Shown: positions 29,520 to 40,913 of the stretch, one piece after another
Numbering within the stretch: position 1 is the first letter of the stretch
Layout: each line of letters opens with the position of its first letter
Assembly: GCF_002843235.3 (NCBI RefSeq)
Contig: NZ_CP031123.2
Coordinates: 3,720,001-3,784,000, forward strand
Length of the DNA stretch: 64,000 nt
DNA from: Providencia huaxiensis
Lineage (GTDB): Bacteria; Pseudomonadota; Gammaproteobacteria; Enterobacterales; Enterobacteriaceae
Reading direction: 5' to 3'
Position numbers and translations under genes: made by a program
The notes under the pieces: generated by a model
Databases searched by the model: none
Seen by the model: only the letters and a program-made list of their open reading frames with translations
Told to the model about the DNA's origin: nothing

Positions 29520-30527
29520 TTATTGATGATAATAAGAACGGTACCAATCAACAAATGCCTGAACACCCTGTTCAATAGAAACTTGTGGGCGATAACCTGT
29601 CACATTAAACAAGTCTTCCGTATCTGCCCAAGTGGTGTACACATCACCCGCTTGCATCGGTAAAAAGTTTTTAATCGCTTCTTTACCCAGTGCCTTTTCC
29701 AATGCAGAAATAAATTCAATCAACTTAACGGGCTGCCCATTACCAATATTATAGATTCGATATGGCGCGCTGCTTTCTGCCGGTGATGCCGAATGATTAT
29801 TCGGGTTTGCTTGTGGAATTATATCTGAAATACGGATCACACCTTCGACAATATCATCAACAAAAGTGAAATCACGACTGAGATTGCCGTTATTATAGAC
29901 ATCAATAGGCTCGCCCGCCAAAATAGCTTTGGTGAATTTAAATAGAGCCATATCTGGGCGGCCCCAAGGGCCATACACTGTAAAAAAGCGCAGTCCTGTG
30001 GTCGGTAGCTGGTATAAATGTGAATAGGAGTGCGCCATTAATTCATTAGCTTTCTTTGTCGCCGCATAGAGGGAAATCGGGTGATCAGTTGCCATGTCAG
30101 TGGTAAATGGCGTCTTATCAGTTACGCCGTACACCGAACTTGAAGAGGCGTAGACCAAATGTTTTACTTTTGCTTGGCGACAGCCTTCTAGAATAGCGAG
30201 GTGGCCGGTCAAATTACTATCTGCATAAGCAAATGGGTTTTCCAATGAGTAACGGACTCCCGCTTGTGCCGCTAGGTGAATGACTCGGTCAAATTGCTCT
30301 TGGGTACATAATACCCGAACAGTTTCACGATCAGTAAGGTCAAGATGAATAAAGCGAAATAAAGGAAACTGTTCCAGTAAATGTAAGCGGGATTGCTTAA
30401 GCCCCTGATCATAATACGCATTTAAGTTATCGATTCCGACAACCTCATGCCCATTCTCTAATAAACGTTGGCAAAGCTTAAAACCAATAAAACCTGCACT
30501 TCCCGTGACCAAATATTTCATATTCAT
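29520..30527 (-). CDS. UDP-glucuronate 4-epimerase (SDR family)
   Basis: 335 residues of the extended short-chain dehydrogenase family. NAD-binding [15 protein letters not shown] at the N-terminus, [15 protein letters not shown], and the catalytic SSSVYG (serine) and YAATKKANE (tyrosine, lysine) motifs. This sequence pattern is typical of bacterial UDP-glucuronate 4-epimerases that make UDP-galacturonate. It lies 44 bases upstream of ugd on the same strand; co-transcription is likely. Confidence 0.9.
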   Translation of the reverse strand: MNMKYLVTGSAGFIGFKLCQRLLENGHEVVGIDNLNAYYDQGLKQSRLHLLEQFPLFRFIHLDLTDRETVRVLCTQEQFDRVIHLAAQAGVRYSLENPFAYADSNLTGHLAILEGCRQAKVKHLVYASSSSVYGVTDKTPFTTDMATDHPISLYAATKKANELMAHSYSHLYQLPTTGLRFFTVYGPWGRPDMALFKFTKAILAGEPIDVYNNGNLSRDFTFVDDIVEGVIRISDIIPQANPNNHSASPAESSAPYRIYNIGNGQPVKLIEFISALEKALGKEAIKNFLPMQAGDVYTTWADTEDLFNVTGYRPQVSIEQGVQAFVDWYRSYYHQ

Positions 30528-30709
30528 TGTCTTCTAGCGTTAAACTATTCTAAAGCTCTAAATGAGCACCTAATTTCACAGAAAAATTAACTAAAATTAA
30601 GACAAAAAAAACAACGAATGGTTTTATTATTAAAACTAGAAAGCGTAAAAAAATAATAGTTTTTAAGAAAATATTAAGATTTAAGGTAGGGAATAGCAAA
30701 AAAGAGGGG

Positions 30710-30744
30710 ATCAGCCGTAAATATCATAAATATCTACGGCTGAT
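30710..30744 (-). terminator. Terminator after the interrupted sulfatase-like gene
   Basis: ATCAGCCGTA/TACGGCTGAT forms a perfect ten-base stem, extended by AT pairs, just past the stop at 30754; a run of six T residues follows about nine bases later on the minus strand. Confidence 0.65.
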
Positions 30745-30753
30745 AATAACATT

Positions 30754-31020
30754 TTACTGAATATCACCTTTATTCGCATTGGCTGCGTCTAAAGTTCCAT
30801 AAACATAGTTGCGGTAGCTATCAAGTAGCTTTTGATCTTCACAATCATTCAACTTGCCGTCACATAAGTGACGCATTTTGATGTTGGCCTCATAAAATGG
30901 AGAGATTTTTAGATTTGCCCTTTCTAATAAAATTCCGCCTAAGAAGGAAATATCCGTTAACTGGCCCGTTTTTATCGCAGCCCCTGATTTTAAATTATCT
31001 CGCAAAGTAAATTGTGTTAG
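30754..31020 (-). pseudogene. C-terminal fragment of the IS-interrupted sulfatase/LTA-synthase-like gene
   Basis: 88 codons in frame up to the IS boundary (starting LTQFTLRDNLKSG and ending ANANKGDIQ). Removing the IS3-family element and one copy of the three-base duplication joins this frame exactly to the N-terminal fragment at 32662-34059, giving PAY-LTQFTLRDN across the junction. The fragment has no start site of its own and is unlikely to be made. Confidence 0.85.
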
Positions 31021-31056
31021 ATACGGCGTTTTTCAAGGTAGTTGTCGCCTGAGCTG

Positions 31057-32004
31057 TTAAGCAGCTTCTTTTTTGTTCTCTGGGTTTAATTTCACATCAC
31101 CGATTTCCTCCCAGTTTCTAATACCCTTTGACCAGCGGTTAGGGTTCTTTTTTTGCGCTTTGGTATATAGCTCATGGCGTCTTGCCAATATCGCTTTATC
31201 TTCACCATTATGGCGTTGCGCTGGTGTCACGAATTTGATGCGACTATGCCTGTGCTCAGTGTTGTACCATTGAGCGAAGCCTTTCATCCAAGCTCTTGCA
31301 TCTTCAAGGCTTTTAAAGCCTTCGCTTGGCCAGCGGTGACTGTATTTGACCGTGCGGAACAATGATTCTGAGTACGGATTATCATTGCTGACACCGGGGC
31401 GGCTACGAGAGCCAATGACACCCATATCAAGCATTTTGGCTTGCATCGTCAAACATTTCATCGGGCTACCGTTATCTGAATGCAATACCACGTCTTTTTT
31501 AACGCATTTCTCAGACCAGAGCGTGCGCTCAAGCAATTGGGCAGCATGTTCACCTGATTCACTGTCATGAACTTCCCACCCGACAACCTTACGGCTGAAG
31601 ATGTCGATTATCATGTAGAGGTAGAAGAACCGACCAATGACCGTTGACGGGCAGTAACTAATATCCCAAGTCCACACTTGGTTTGGCGCTGTCGCTGTGT
31701 ACCCCTTAGGTTTAGCTCGGCTACCTTTAGGTTTTGCTTTACCTCGATGGGCTAGCTGGTCATTGGCTTTCAACACACGATAAAAGCTCGATTCAGACGC
31801 GAGATATTGCCCGTTATCTGCCAGCATTGGCACTATCTGACTTGGCCCTAAATTGGCGTATTCTTCTTGGTTACAGGTAGCTAATATCGCTTGCTGCTCT
31901 TCCTCAGTGAGCTTGTTACTCGGTTCTGGCCTATCAGCTGTAGGTCTTTTGTCACCACTGATTTCACCGCTTTCCTGCCAGCGTTGTAATGTGCGTACAG
32001 ACAT
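31057..32004 (-). CDS. IS3-family transposase OrfB (DDE integrase domain)
   Basis: 315 residues as a stand-alone frame; in practice probably made as an OrfAB fusion. Integrase core: WTWDISYCPSTVIGRFFYLY (first D), VLHSDNGSPM (second D) and NPYSESLFRTVKY (catalytic E), the D-D-35-E arrangement of the family. The frame is open upstream of the ATG as far as the slippery site at 32133-32139, where the sequence reads LTSLTDRQHYASLIDEAVG, supporting synthesis by frameshift. Confidence 0.93.
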   Translation of the reverse strand: MSVRTLQRWQESGEISGDKRPTADRPEPSNKLTEEEQQAILATCNQEEYANLGPSQIVPMLADNGQYLASESSFYRVLKANDQLAHRGKAKPKGSRAKPKGYTATAPNQVWTWDISYCPSTVIGRFFYLYMIIDIFSRKVVGWEVHDSESGEHAAQLLERTLWSEKCVKKDVVLHSDNGSPMKCLTMQAKMLDMGVIGSRSRPGVSNDNPYSESLFRTVKYSHRWPSEGFKSLEDARAWMKGFAQWYNTEHRHSRIKFVTPAQRHNGEDKAILARRHELYTKAQKKNPNRWSKGIRNWEEIGDVKLNPENKKEAA

Positions 32005-32096
32005 ACCAACTTCTTCACAGGCTTTCTCTTTTCTAGCACCTGAGCCGACTGCTTCATCAATCAGAGATGCGTAATGCTGCCTATCTGTGAGTGAGG

Positions 32097-32588
32097 TTAA
32101 TTGTCCTCGTCTTCCCCCCAGTAGGCATTTAACTTTTTTCTGAGCACCAACAACGCTGCCGTTTCAGCAAGCGCAGCATCTTTGCGCTTTAACTCTCTTT
32201 CTAACTCTTTAATCCGCTTACGATCATCCTTTCGCTCTTGGGTTAATTGCTTACGTTGCTGGGCTTTAGTTTGATTGCCTGCAATGCAGCTTCGCTTCCA
32301 TTCTTTAACTTGCTCAGGGTAAAGCCCTTTTTCACGGCAATACTCACTTAACTCAATTTCGCTCAATGCTGCTGTTTCTAAAACAATTGAGAACTTTTGC
32401 TCTGGTGACCAACCATCTGAACTATTGCTATCAGCCAAACTAGAACCTGCTTTTAAATACTTATCTCGCCATGAATACAAAGTAGATAAGTTGATACTTT
32501 CTAGCTTTGCGAATTGGCGTAATGATAAGCCACTTTCAACCAGCTTTCTAATGATGGCTTTCTTATGATCTTCAGGATAATGCTTCAC
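32097..32588 (-). CDS. IS3-family transposase OrfA (helix-turn-helix, leucine-zipper region)
   Basis: 163 residues, longer than the usual 90-110. Two helix-turn-helix segments are visible: LSLRQFAKLESINLSTLYSW near residue 20-40 and a second at 70-100 (IELSEYCREKGLYPEQVKEW), followed by a charged coiled coil (QERKDDRKRIKELERELKRK). The A-AAA-AAG heptamer sits near its end. The overlapping read-through of the broken host gene ends inside its first codons. Confidence 0.92.
   Translation of the reverse strand: MKHYPEDHKKAIIRKLVESGLSLRQFAKLESINLSTLYSWRDKYLKAGSSLADSNSSDGWSPEQKFSIVLETAALSEIELSEYCREKGLYPEQVKEWKRSCIAGNQTKAQQRKQLTQERKDDRKRIKELERELKRKDAALAETAALLVLRKKLNAYWGEDEDN
32133..32139 (-). promoter_or_regulatory. 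Programmed -1 frameshift site of the IS3-family element
   Basis: On the minus strand the codons AGA AAA AAG give the slippery heptamer A-AAA-AAG. Slipping back one base leads directly into the open OrfB frame with no stop, producing a fused OrfAB transposase of about 510 residues. Confidence 0.8.
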
Positions 32589-34059
32589 TAATATCTAACT
32601 TACCGCTCCCTGTTATATTTTTATGAAAAACTGAGGCGACAACTATCCTGACACAGGGGGGATAAGCAGGTGATGAAAATGAAGAATTATACTGATTTAA
32701 ACTAATGCCTGGCTGATGGTCACCAAAGTATAAAAACATCAACGGGCGCTCACGTTTTTCAATAAATTCAGCAAAATCACGTATTGATGTATCTGAGGTT
32801 ACGATTTTGTCCATATAATGGCTAAATTCGCCTGCAGCATCGGGGTTTTTAATTTTGTCTTTTATGCCATAGTCATCACTGTGACTCTCTTTGTAAGGGC
32901 CATGCTCATACATTGTAAGAGAGAAAATAAATACGGGTTTATCTGTTTCTTTAGATAAGATTTCTTTCACGTATTTCAGCATGTCATCGGTGCTGATCGT
33001 CCATAAGTTATCTTGTAGTTTACCTGGATAGCCGAGTTCTTGTGGTTGAATAATTCGATCAACCCCAAGCGTTTCATAAGCATGGCCTGAGTGGTAAGCA
33101 CCTTTATTAAAGGGGGTAAGTACCACTGTATAATAGCCATTAGCCTTCATTTCTTTGAATAGGCTATTTTTAAGGTGGTCAACGATAAAATAAAACACAC
33201 CACTTTTTTGCGCACCGAAATCATCGCTATTTAAGCCAGTTAGCGCTGAGAATTCAGATAACCAAGTCCCACCGCCAAAAGTTTGCACCCGCATCTGACT
33301 ATGCGCACTCACGCCACTATCTTGCTGGAACATGAATAAATCAGGAAGCTTGGTTCCTTCAGGTAAATCATAAACATGTGGGTCAACGGTAGATTCTTGC
33401 AATAATAAAACAATGTCTGGTTTTTCTGATACCGCATTATTTTCTAAGGAAACTGCCGCTGCTTTTTCCACAAAATAATCGGCTGAACCTGCAAACTCAG
33501 GGGATTGGTAACTCGCATTCTGTGCCGACATAATAATATTGGTCACTGTCCCACGGCCTTTTGGCAACGTCTGAGACCATCTGTCATAATAATGTGAGCT
33601 TGTTAAGTTAATACCGAAGTAACCTGCAACAATAAGAACAACACCAATGACGCGAGTAATTTTTGATTGACTCGGTTTGAGCAACCGCCAGCTAATAACC
33701 CCATTAATGACTAATAATATAAGCAACCCAACCAAGGCGACACCCGCTAACCAATAGTGGCCTAAAGTCCCCATATTGGAAGTGTCCGTCATGATGTTGA
33801 TATCACTAAAGAAGAGTTGTTCTTTGTAATAATGAACTTTTAACTGATTCAGGAATTTTATGGTGATAAATAATGTACTGGTGATCACCGCAGAAAATAA
33901 CCAGCGAGCTGTTAACACCATTAAAATACCGAATAAAACGGCATATACACTGACCGATATGAGTGCAGGATACATTACGCTGCCTTTTTCAAAAACTAAG
34001 AAAAGGGAGCCAATAAAGATCAATGCCAGATAAAAGCCTGCAAATAACGTTTTCTTCAT
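32572..34059 (-). pseudogene. N-terminal part of an IS-interrupted sulfatase/LTA-synthase-like membrane enzyme
   Basis: Residues 1-140 contain about five membrane spans, followed by a sulfatase-fold domain: PDIVLLLQEST (metal ligand), the nucleophile region GGGTWLSEFSALTG and the late metal motif LYFGDHQPG. This is the layout of LtaS/OpgB-like phosphoglycerol or phosphoethanolamine transferases of the inner membrane. The host frame ends at the IS boundary (32662); the last 29 or so residues are read from IS DNA. Intact, the protein would be about 554 residues. ATG 34059 is preferred to GTG 34071. The metal-binding domain is almost complete, so residual activity of the truncated product cannot be excluded, but loss is more likely. 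Confidence 0.88.
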
Positions 34060-34128
34060 CAGTTTTACCACAAGTTTAATATTGGAGGTTGCTATGAGGC
34101 ACTACTATAACGGATCCAAACACTCAAT

Positions 34129-35997
34129 TTATTCAACGAAAATACCTTTGTCTCGTAAATGGTGCCCATCGCCTTTACGACGAGTAAAACCGCTTTTATC
34201 AAAAAACTCAAGAATTTGAATGGCGAGTTTCCGGCCAATCCCTAGTTCGTTACGAAAATCAGCGGCAAAAATGACCTCATTTTCTAAGCAATAACGATGA
34301 ATCAGTGAAGCAAAATAGTTAATTTGCTCATGGCTATAATAGCGGTCACGAACTATCGCTGTAATTAATCCCATTTGCGCCGCCTTTTTTAGAACTCGAC
34401 GTATCGTATCTTCTTCATGGCCACTTTCTAATGCTAAATCACGAACCCACCACGCCTCATTACGTGAAAATAATGGGTGTATTTGCTGCCAAATTAACTG
34501 CTGTTGCGCATCAAATACCAGCCCATGTTGAGGCATATGTAACCAACCTCGAGTTTGCTTAATAACGTTTTCATCAATTAGGTCATTAATGAATTTAAAT
34601 GTTAACGCCTCACTCATTGAAGGCAAAGCCATACGTTTCAAACGTGCTTTGCCCACACCGATTTGGTCACTGTGTATTTCATTAAATTGTTCAAGTGCTT
34701 GAACGATACGGTCTTTCGCTATTTGCGCTTTAAATGTGGATAAAACATAGTTGCCCACACGCGCCACATCCATTTGTGCCAATAAATTATCTAATGCATC
34801 ATGGGTGAGTTGCCGCGCCCAACTGTAATCCCGTAAATTAAGTTCACCTTGGGGAAGCTGTAACTTAAAGTGAGCCAGTTCGTCTTGTTCTCGGCAAAGC
34901 CTAGATAACCAATCCAAAAACTCTGGGAGCCTTTTACCTCGGCGTGGGGAAACCAAACGTATCACGCGAGCCCCACCTAACGTTTGCCGAGCACTAATAT
35001 CACGGATGATTAACCGGTCATTCTCTACTAACCATAATGGGGTATCTAAAATTAACTCAGCAAGCACGGGGGTTTCCCCTTGCTCCACTAATAATGACAC
35101 TCGCCCAGTGATATGACTTGCACCATGATATAGATGCACAGGCTGCCAGTGCTTAATTAATGTATCGCATTCCAATTCGACAATAACCCGTGTTGCAATA
35201 AACGCAGGTTGCTCTGCAAGTAACCAATCACCTCGGGTAATATTTTCTTTATCAATGTCGCCCGCCAAGTTTAAGGCTACGCGATCACCTGCAACAGCGA
35301 ATTCAGATATTTGGTTTTGCCGATGAATACCTCTGACACGAACTTGCTTATCCGCTCCAGTCACCCAAAGTGACTCGCCAACCTGAATTTTTCCCGCTAA
35401 CGCGGTGCCAGTCACCACAACCCCTGCGCCTTTTACCAAAAACACGCGGTCAATGGCTAAACGAAAACGACGTTGGATATTGGGATGTGAACCACTTTGC
35501 TGATGAAGCTGTTGTAGGTATAACCGCAGCACATCAATACCACGGCCATCTTCGATAGAAGTAATAAATAATTTTGCGTCAGGCCAACCTTGCTGAGACA
35601 GCTCTGAGGTGACTTGCTCAGTCACTTGTTCAATTCGCAGATGATCGACTCTGTCCGCCTTCGTCAATATGACACTGACATTTTCACAACCCGCTAGCCT
35701 TAAAATAGAAAGGTGTTCAAGGGTTTGCGCCATTACTCCATCATCACAGGCAACAACCAAAAGTGCATGGTTTATGCCACCAATCCCAGCCAACATATTG
35801 GCTAAAAACTTTTCGTGTCCTGGAACGTCGATAAAACCAATAGAGCTTCCATCTGGCTGTGGCCAGTAGGCATACCCTAGGTCAATGGTCATACCGCGCT
35901 TTTTTTCCTCAGGAAGGTGCGCGGTATTTACGCCAGTAATCGCTTGAATTAAAGAAGTTTTACCATGGTCAACATGGCCAGCTGTCGCAAAAATCAT
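34129..35997 (-). CDS. selB: Selenocysteine-specific elongation factor
   Basis: Delivers Sec-tRNA to UGA codons marked by a SECIS hairpin. 622 residues: EF-Tu-like GTPase domain 1-170 ([30 protein letters not shown]), two beta-barrel domains, then four winged-helix domains from about 370 that bind the SECIS RNA. Its ATG overlaps the selA stop by 4 bases. The Sec protein it serves, FdoG, is in this same window. Confidence 0.97.
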   Translation of the reverse strand: MIFATAGHVDHGKTSLIQAITGVNTAHLPEEKKRGMTIDLGYAYWPQPDGSSIGFIDVPGHEKFLANMLAGIGGINHALLVVACDDGVMAQTLEHLSILRLAGCENVSVILTKADRVDHLRIEQVTEQVTSELSQQGWPDAKLFITSIEDGRGIDVLRLYLQQLHQQSGSHPNIQRRFRLAIDRVFLVKGAGVVVTGTALAGKIQVGESLWVTGADKQVRVRGIHRQNQISEFAVAGDRVALNLAGDIDKENITRGDWLLAEQPAFIATRVIVELECDTLIKHWQPVHLYHGASHITGRVSLLVEQGETPVLAELILDTPLWLVENDRLIIRDISARQTLGGARVIRLVSPRRGKRLPEFLDWLSRLCREQDELAHFKLQLPQGELNLRDYSWARQLTHDALDNLLAQMDVARVGNYVLSTFKAQIAKDRIVQALEQFNEIHSDQIGVGKARLKRMALPSMSEALTFKFINDLIDENVIKQTRGWLHMPQHGLVFDAQQQLIWQQIHPLFSRNEAWWVRDLALESGHEEDTIRRVLKKAAQMGLITAIVRDRYYSHEQINYFASLIHRYCLENEVIFAADFRNELGIGRKLAIQILEFFDKSGFTRRKGDGHHLRDKGIFVE

Positions 35998-37391
35998 GAA
36001 AGTAAGGCCTGTAATAATGCGTGTTCATCATCAAGACAGCGCAGGTCAAGCCACAATTTACCTTCTTTCATACGCCCAATCACAGGTTGAGGTAACTGGC
36101 GCCACTGCGTAGCGAGTTGCTCTAATGTGCTACCTTTTCCATTTAGCGGTGTAAATGTTACCGCAAAGCTAGGAAGCCGGTCGATGGGAAGTGAGCCGCT
36201 CCCTATTTGTGAGAGGCAAGGCTCCACTTCAACAATAAATTTATCACCGTAAAAGGCTTGTAGAGCAACAACAATGCTTTCTGCACTACCACGGATCGTC
36301 TCCGGGTCTCGGGTCAACCAACGCAATGTGGGTAAATCTGTTGTGAGTTTCTCGGGAGTTAGATACAGCTTTAGTGTCGCTTCAAGCGCAGCTAAAACCA
36401 TTTTATCAACCCGTAAAGCACGTTTTAATGGATGTTTTTGAATTGCATCAATCCATTTTTTCTTCCCTAAAATGATCCCTGCTTGTGGGCCACCAAGAAG
36501 TTTATCTCCAGAAATTGAAACTAAATCAATTCCTTGAGAAAGGTAATTTTGTGGCATCGGTTCTGCGGGTAGTCCATAAGCCGTCATATCAATCATCGAG
36601 CCACTACCTAAATCAATTGCTGTAGGTAATTGGTACTTTCGACCTAACTCTGCGAGTTCTTCACCTTCAACTTCAGCCGTAAATCCTTCAATGCTGTAAT
36701 TGCTGGTATGCACTTTCATTAATAGTGCAGTTTGATCATTAATCGCATTCTCATAGTCACGTAAGTGAGTCCGATTCGTTGTCCCCACTTCAACTAATTG
36801 GCAGCCAGCCTGCGCCATCACGTCAGGCACACGGAAAGCCCCACCAATCTCAACTAATTCACCACGAGAAACAATAACTTGTCGACCATTTGCAACCGTT
36901 GCTAGCAATAATAAAACGGCTGCCGCATTATTATTAACAATACAGGCATCTTCGGCGCCAGTGAGCTCACACAGCAAATCAGCAATCGCACGGTCACGGT
37001 GCCCACGCATCGCACCATCTAGAGAATATTCTAATGTGACAGGCGAACTCATCACTTGGCTAACTGCATTTACCGCTGTGGTTGACATTACCGCACGACC
37101 TAAATTGGTATGTAGCACCGTACCGGTCAAGTTAAACACGTTTTTTAGCGCGCTTTGCCCTAAAGCTTGATGGCGTTGAGCTAACTCTTTTACCCAATCT
37201 TCCTGCCAAGCAGGTAATTTCCCTGCCTGTGCAATACAGGTTCGAGCTTGCTCTTGCATCTCACGTAAACATGCAGTGACCCAATGAGCCCCTGATTGTT
37301 CAACCAATATCTGCACTTCATCGAGCTGCAATAATTTATCAATAGCAGGAAGTTGACGATATAAAGCCAAGTCTGATTCAGCCATAGTCAC
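35994..37391 (-). CDS. selA: L-seryl-tRNA(Sec) selenium transferase
   Basis: PLP enzyme converting Ser-tRNA(Sec) to Sec-tRNA(Sec) with selenophosphate. 465 residues. [15 protein letters not shown] homologous to [15 protein letters not shown] here, [13 protein letters not shown], and the PLP-lysine motif [12 protein letters not shown] near residue 295. 16 bases downstream of fdhE and overlapping selB, giving an fdhE-selA-selB operon. Confidence 0.97.
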   Translation of the reverse strand: MTMAESDLALYRQLPAIDKLLQLDEVQILVEQSGAHWVTACLREMQEQARTCIAQAGKLPAWQEDWVKELAQRHQALGQSALKNVFNLTGTVLHTNLGRAVMSTTAVNAVSQVMSSPVTLEYSLDGAMRGHRDRAIADLLCELTGAEDACIVNNNAAAVLLLLATVANGRQVIVSRGELVEIGGAFRVPDVMAQAGCQLVEVGTTNRTHLRDYENAINDQTALLMKVHTSNYSIEGFTAEVEGEELAELGRKYQLPTAIDLGSGSMIDMTAYGLPAEPMPQNYLSQGIDLVSISGDKLLGGPQAGIILGKKKWIDAIQKHPLKRALRVDKMVLAALEATLKLYLTPEKLTTDLPTLRWLTRDPETIRGSAESIVVALQAFYGDKFIVEVEPCLSQIGSGSLPIDRLPSFAVTFTPLNGKGSTLEQLATQWRQLPQPVIGRMKEGKLWLDLRCLDDEHALLQALLS

Positions 37392-37407
37392 AATTCTCTT
37401 TTACCGC

Positions 37408-38343
37408 TTATTTTTCACCAGGGAACAAGAACGGATTAATACTACTGCGCGCAAAGCCTTCTTCTTCCATGCGAGCATCTAAAATAATTGATGCTAAATC
37501 ATCAGCAACAGCTTCAACTTTGGCATCTTTTTCTTGATAAAGAATTTTCAGATAGCTACCACAATCACCACAGCTTTCAGCTTTAACTGCTGCATTTTCA
37601 TCATCTAATGACCAATAATTTAATTTACCTGTTTGCTCACAGTTACTGCATTTTACGCGCACCATATGCCATTCGGTTTCACATAAATTACAGTGTAAAT
37701 AACGTAAACCTTGTGAGGTGCCAATTTGCACAATACTCGACACTGGCATGCTATTACATACAGGGCAGAAATGACGATGATCGCCATGTTCCGCACGTGC
37801 CTTACCAGGGATATTTGCAGCCATTTGCGCCCAATACACCGATAATGCAGCCCAAATAAACATCGATTTATCCGCAGGCACTTTTTCAAACTCTTCATTT
37901 AGCAACGCAGTTGCCATGGCTTCAAGTTCGGTTTCAGAGGCTTTATTCAGGTTTTCTAATGCAGGACGTACAGACTCAGGCACAACTGGCATTAATTCGG
38001 CAATAATTGCCGTCAATAGTTTGTGCCAATGCGTTGTACGCGGAAATGTTTTTGCATCTAATGGCGAATTATTGGTATTTGTTGAGCGCTCAAGGATAGA
38101 TGCCATATCCATTTCTAATGGATTATCATGCTGCGCATTATTTTGGGCAGTTGCCACTTCAGCAGCAAAATTCAGATAATCTGCAAAAGGATGTTCTCCC
38201 GCACCAAGTTCTTTGAGCCGCTCAGCACGGCGCTGATATAAGCTTTTTAAGTTAGGAAACAGAACTGGTGGAATAAAACCAATTCCCTTTTCTTTCAATC
38301 TTTCTTGTCCTAACTCTTCTTTAGGAACGATACGAATACCCAT
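37408..38343 (-). CDS. fdhE: Formate dehydrogenase accessory protein FdhE
   Basis: Needed for activity of the respiratory formate dehydrogenases FdnGHI and FdoGHI. 311 residues with four CxxC rubredoxin-like motifs in the C-terminal half: [24 protein letters not shown] and CGDCGSYL. In E. coli it directly follows fdoI; here it is separated from fdoI by about 17.6 kb and instead heads a selA-selB operon. Confidence 0.96.
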   Translation of the reverse strand: MGIRIVPKEELGQERLKEKGIGFIPPVLFPNLKSLYQRRAERLKELGAGEHPFADYLNFAAEVATAQNNAQHDNPLEMDMASILERSTNTNNSPLDAKTFPRTTHWHKLLTAIIAELMPVVPESVRPALENLNKASETELEAMATALLNEEFEKVPADKSMFIWAALSVYWAQMAANIPGKARAEHGDHRHFCPVCNSMPVSSIVQIGTSQGLRYLHCNLCETEWHMVRVKCSNCEQTGKLNYWSLDDENAAVKAESCGDCGSYLKILYQEKDAKVEAVADDLASIILDARMEEEGFARSSINPFLFPGEK

Positions 38344-38947
38344 TGCGTTCTCTCTTTTCTATTTTTTTATAACGACAATTCCCGAGAAAAGGCTATTTAT
38401 TTTCTCGAAAGCGTTTTTGCTCATCATATTTATATCCGCGAAAGCGGTTCTCTAACGTTCAGGATAAAACAAAAGTCACCTTGAGGCTACTCTAGCCCCT
38501 GAATTATCCATTCCATTAACCCGTAGTAGATCAAGGTAAATGTAAATCAGGATGATGATTGTTTTATTTGATATAAATAAATTGTTATCACTAGGATAAA
38601 AATAGTGAAGTTGACGTTTGAAGTGATTATGACTGCAAGCTTATGATGCAAACAGCCTTTTATTTACAACAGGAATGGGTATTACCCCCTTATCTCAAGG
38701 TGTTTTTTATTGTCATTGTTCAATAAGAAAGAAATAAAAACATAAATATATTTAATGCCATATCTACTGTGTCTTTTAGATAAAGATAAATATAAAAAGC
38801 ATTTATAGTCAATAAAATACGCGACCAAATACTATTTAGTCGCGTAATAATGAAATAACAGTTTTGCTTCTTTAGGGGTATAACAGTCCCTTTGGTACAA
38901 TCAAAATACCAAATGAAAAGCAGATATCGTTAATAACGAGATAGTCT
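38344..38947. other. Intergenic region between uxuA and fdhE (604 bases)
   Basis: No convincing gene on either strand. The fdhE-proximal 180 bases are moderately GC-rich and should hold the fdhE-selA-selB promoter; I could not single out boxes with confidence. The middle is AT-rich. The uxuA-proximal end contains the uxuA terminator hairpin at 38818-38846. Confidence 0.6.
38818..38846 (-). terminator. Terminator of uxuA
   Basis: TACGCGAC/GTCGCGTA forms a perfect eight-base stem that can extend with AAAT/ATTT; on the minus strand it is followed by a TTTTATT stretch. About 100 bases past the uxuA stop. Confidence 0.65.
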
Positions 38948-40141
38948 TTAGACTTTCAGTAATTCAGGGTAATACATACGTTTAATTGCGAGCTCTAAAC
39001 CTCTAACTTCCGCTAAACCTTTCAAGCGACCTATGGCGGAATAGCCTGGATTGGTCACTTTTTTCAAATCATCTAAAATTTGGTGACCATGGTCTGGTCT
39101 CATTGGAATCGGTGCAAGCCCCGCAGCATGGCGTTTTTGTTCAACCGCTAAAATGGCTTTAACCACTTCAAACATATCGACATCACCTGCAATATGATTG
39201 CCTTCATGGAAGGTATTTGGGTTGTTTTCTCTCACCGTTGAACGTAAGTGTGTGAAATGAATACGATCACCAAATTCATTAATCATTTTTACTAGGTCGT
39301 TATCGGCTCTTACGCCATAAGAACCTGTGCACATAGTAAACCCATTATGAATACTATCGCAGCTTTGCTTAATAAACCGCATATCTTCAATGGTAGAAAC
39401 AATACGTGGCAGGCCTAAAATTGGTCGTGGAGGGTCATCAGGGTGAATAGCTAAAACCACATTTTCTTCTTCACAGACAGGGACGATTTTCTGCAAGAAA
39501 TAACCTAAGTTCTCACGTAACTGATTTTCATCAATATCATTATACAGCGCCAAGCGCTCACGGAATTGGTCTAATGTATAACCTTCTTCCGCACCTGGTA
39601 ACCCTGCAATGATGGTTTTAATCAGGTTTTCGATATCATCAGATGACATATTGGCATAATACTCTGCCGCTTCTTTAACTTCTTGTTCTGAATAACTCGC
39701 CGTCGCATTTTCACGTTTTAAAATATGAATTTCAAACGCAGCAAAAGCAATATTATCAAACCGTAACGCTTTGGAGCCATCCGGTAGGGTATAAGCAAGG
39801 TCAGTACGCGTCCAATCTAGAATTGGCATAAAATTATAGCAAATAGTTTTAATACCACAGGATGCTAAATTACGAATACTTTGTTGGTAATTTTGAATAT
39901 AGAGATCAAAATTACCTTGTTGAGTTTTAATATCTTCATGAACAGGAATACTTTCCACGACAGACCAAACTAACCCAGCATCTTCAATGATAGCCTTACG
40001 CTTTAAAATCTCCTCGACACTCCAAACTTCACCATTAGGAATATGGTGGAGCGCAGAGACGATCCCCGTCGCCTCTGCTTGCCTAGCATCACTTAAAGAA
40101 ACAGGGTCATTAGGGCCGTACCAACGCCACGTATGCTCCAT
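38948..40141 (-). CDS. uxuA: D-mannonate dehydratase (UxuA family)
   Basis: Dehydrates D-mannonate to 2-keto-3-deoxy-D-gluconate in hexuronate breakdown; metal-dependent TIM barrel. 397 residues (E. coli 394). Motifs: [15 protein letters not shown] at the N-terminus, [32 protein letters not shown] (metal ligands) and [15 protein letters not shown] eight bases before ATG. Downstream of a FadR-type GntR gene on the same strand (17-base gap) and divergent from a second, unrelated mannonate dehydratase gene. Confidence 0.96.
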   Translation of the reverse strand: MEHTWRWYGPNDPVSLSDARQAEATGIVSALHHIPNGEVWSVEEILKRKAIIEDAGLVWSVVESIPVHEDIKTQQGNFDLYIQNYQQSIRNLASCGIKTICYNFMPILDWTRTDLAYTLPDGSKALRFDNIAFAAFEIHILKRENATASYSEQEVKEAAEYYANMSSDDIENLIKTIIAGLPGAEEGYTLDQFRERLALYNDIDENQLRENLGYFLQKIVPVCEEENVVLAIHPDDPPRPILGLPRIVSTIEDMRFIKQSCDSIHNGFTMCTGSYGVRADNDLVKMINEFGDRIHFTHLRSTVRENNPNTFHEGNHIAGDVDMFEVVKAILAVEQKRHAAGLAPIPMRPDHGHQILDDLKKVTNPGYSAIGRLKGLAEVRGLELAIKRMYYPELLKV

Positions 40142-40158
40142 GAGTACTTCTCCTTCGA

Positions 40159-40905
40159 TTATTCAAAAATAGTCTGATAAGGAATTGTTTCAAATAGGTA
40201 ACCATCAAAATTGGGGTCATCAAAATCAGAAAGCTGCATTAGCGTATTTTTGACATTCTCTAAATGCTGCCACATCTCTTTTTTAGCCAATTCAGGATCA
40301 CGTTTTTGTAGTGCATTTAAAATATTTTCATGATCAATCAACCACTTCTTCCGGTAAGTCGTATTGTCGATATGCTCATGTAGTTTATCCCACATAGGGC
40401 TTTGTAACCGCACAGCCCAGATATCATCAATAATCTTCGCCATCATGTCGTTCTTGCTTGCGCGAGCAATCAACACATGAAACTTATGATCATTAGCATC
40501 GTCACTTTCATTATTCGCGACTTTGATTCGCTCATCTTCTAATAATGCGCGGATCTCTTGGATATCGGCTTTTGTTGCTGACAAAGCAGCACATGCAGCT
40601 ATCGCACTTTCAATCACTTGGCGAGCTTGCAGTATTTCAAAAGGGCCATGGTCTAAACTTTTAACTTCATCAATTAACAGATCTGGGTGGTTGATGACAT
40701 AAACACCAGAACCTTTCTTGATAGAAACCAATTTTTCAATTTCCAACATGATGAGTGCTTCACGTACCAATGAGCGACTAACATCATATTTTTTAGCGAT
40801 CTCACGCTCCGGCATTAAACGACTTCCTATCGGATATTCACCAGATGCAATGAGCTCTTTTAACTGCTGACCTAGGTATTGGTACGAGCGGTATTGAGTT
40901 TTCAT
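40159..40905 (-). CDS. GntR-family (FadR subgroup) regulator, UxuR/ExuR-like
   Basis: 248 residues from ATG 40905 (a TTG at 40917 is in frame). Winged helix at 10-75 ([34 protein letters not shown]) and a C-terminal FCD domain. It resembles UxuR/ExuR, which repress hexuronate genes and are released by fructuronate or similar acids. The divergent region contains several TTGGTTAACCAA-type sites matching the TTGGT-N2-ACCAA signature of UxuR/ExuR, so it most likely controls both uxuA and the rspA operon. Confidence 0.9.
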   Translation of the reverse strand: MKTQYRSYQYLGQQLKELIASGEYPIGSRLMPEREIAKKYDVSRSLVREALIMLEIEKLVSIKKGSGVYVINHPDLLIDEVKSLDHGPFEILQARQVIESAIAACAALSATKADIQEIRALLEDERIKVANNESDDANDHKFHVLIARASKNDMMAKIIDDIWAVRLQSPMWDKLHEHIDNTTYRKKWLIDHENILNALQKRDPELAKKEMWQHLENVKNTLMQLSDFDDPNFDGYLFETIPYQTIFE

Positions 40906-40913
40906 ATATATGT

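Larger units (their letters stand above)
31024..32661 (-). mobile_element. IS3-family insertion sequence, about 1.64 kb
   Basis: The element carries orfA and orfB with a programmed -1 frameshift site. Subterminal inverted repeats TCAAGGTAGTTGTCGCCTGAG (31033-31053, given to 20 bases) and its near-complement ending at 32651 match at about 17 of 21 positions. The exact ends were set by the host gene: ATA occurs at 31021-31023 and 32662-32664, and deleting the element plus one ATA restores an open frame. Three-base target duplications are normal for IS3. It is slightly longer than most IS3 elements because orfA is long. Confidence 0.85.

Noticed and set aside
38344..38947. Possible small gene or island attachment site in the fdhE-uxuA gap
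   Set aside because: No open frame with start and ribosome binding site, no tRNA and no direct repeat matching the other edge of the accessory block were seen.
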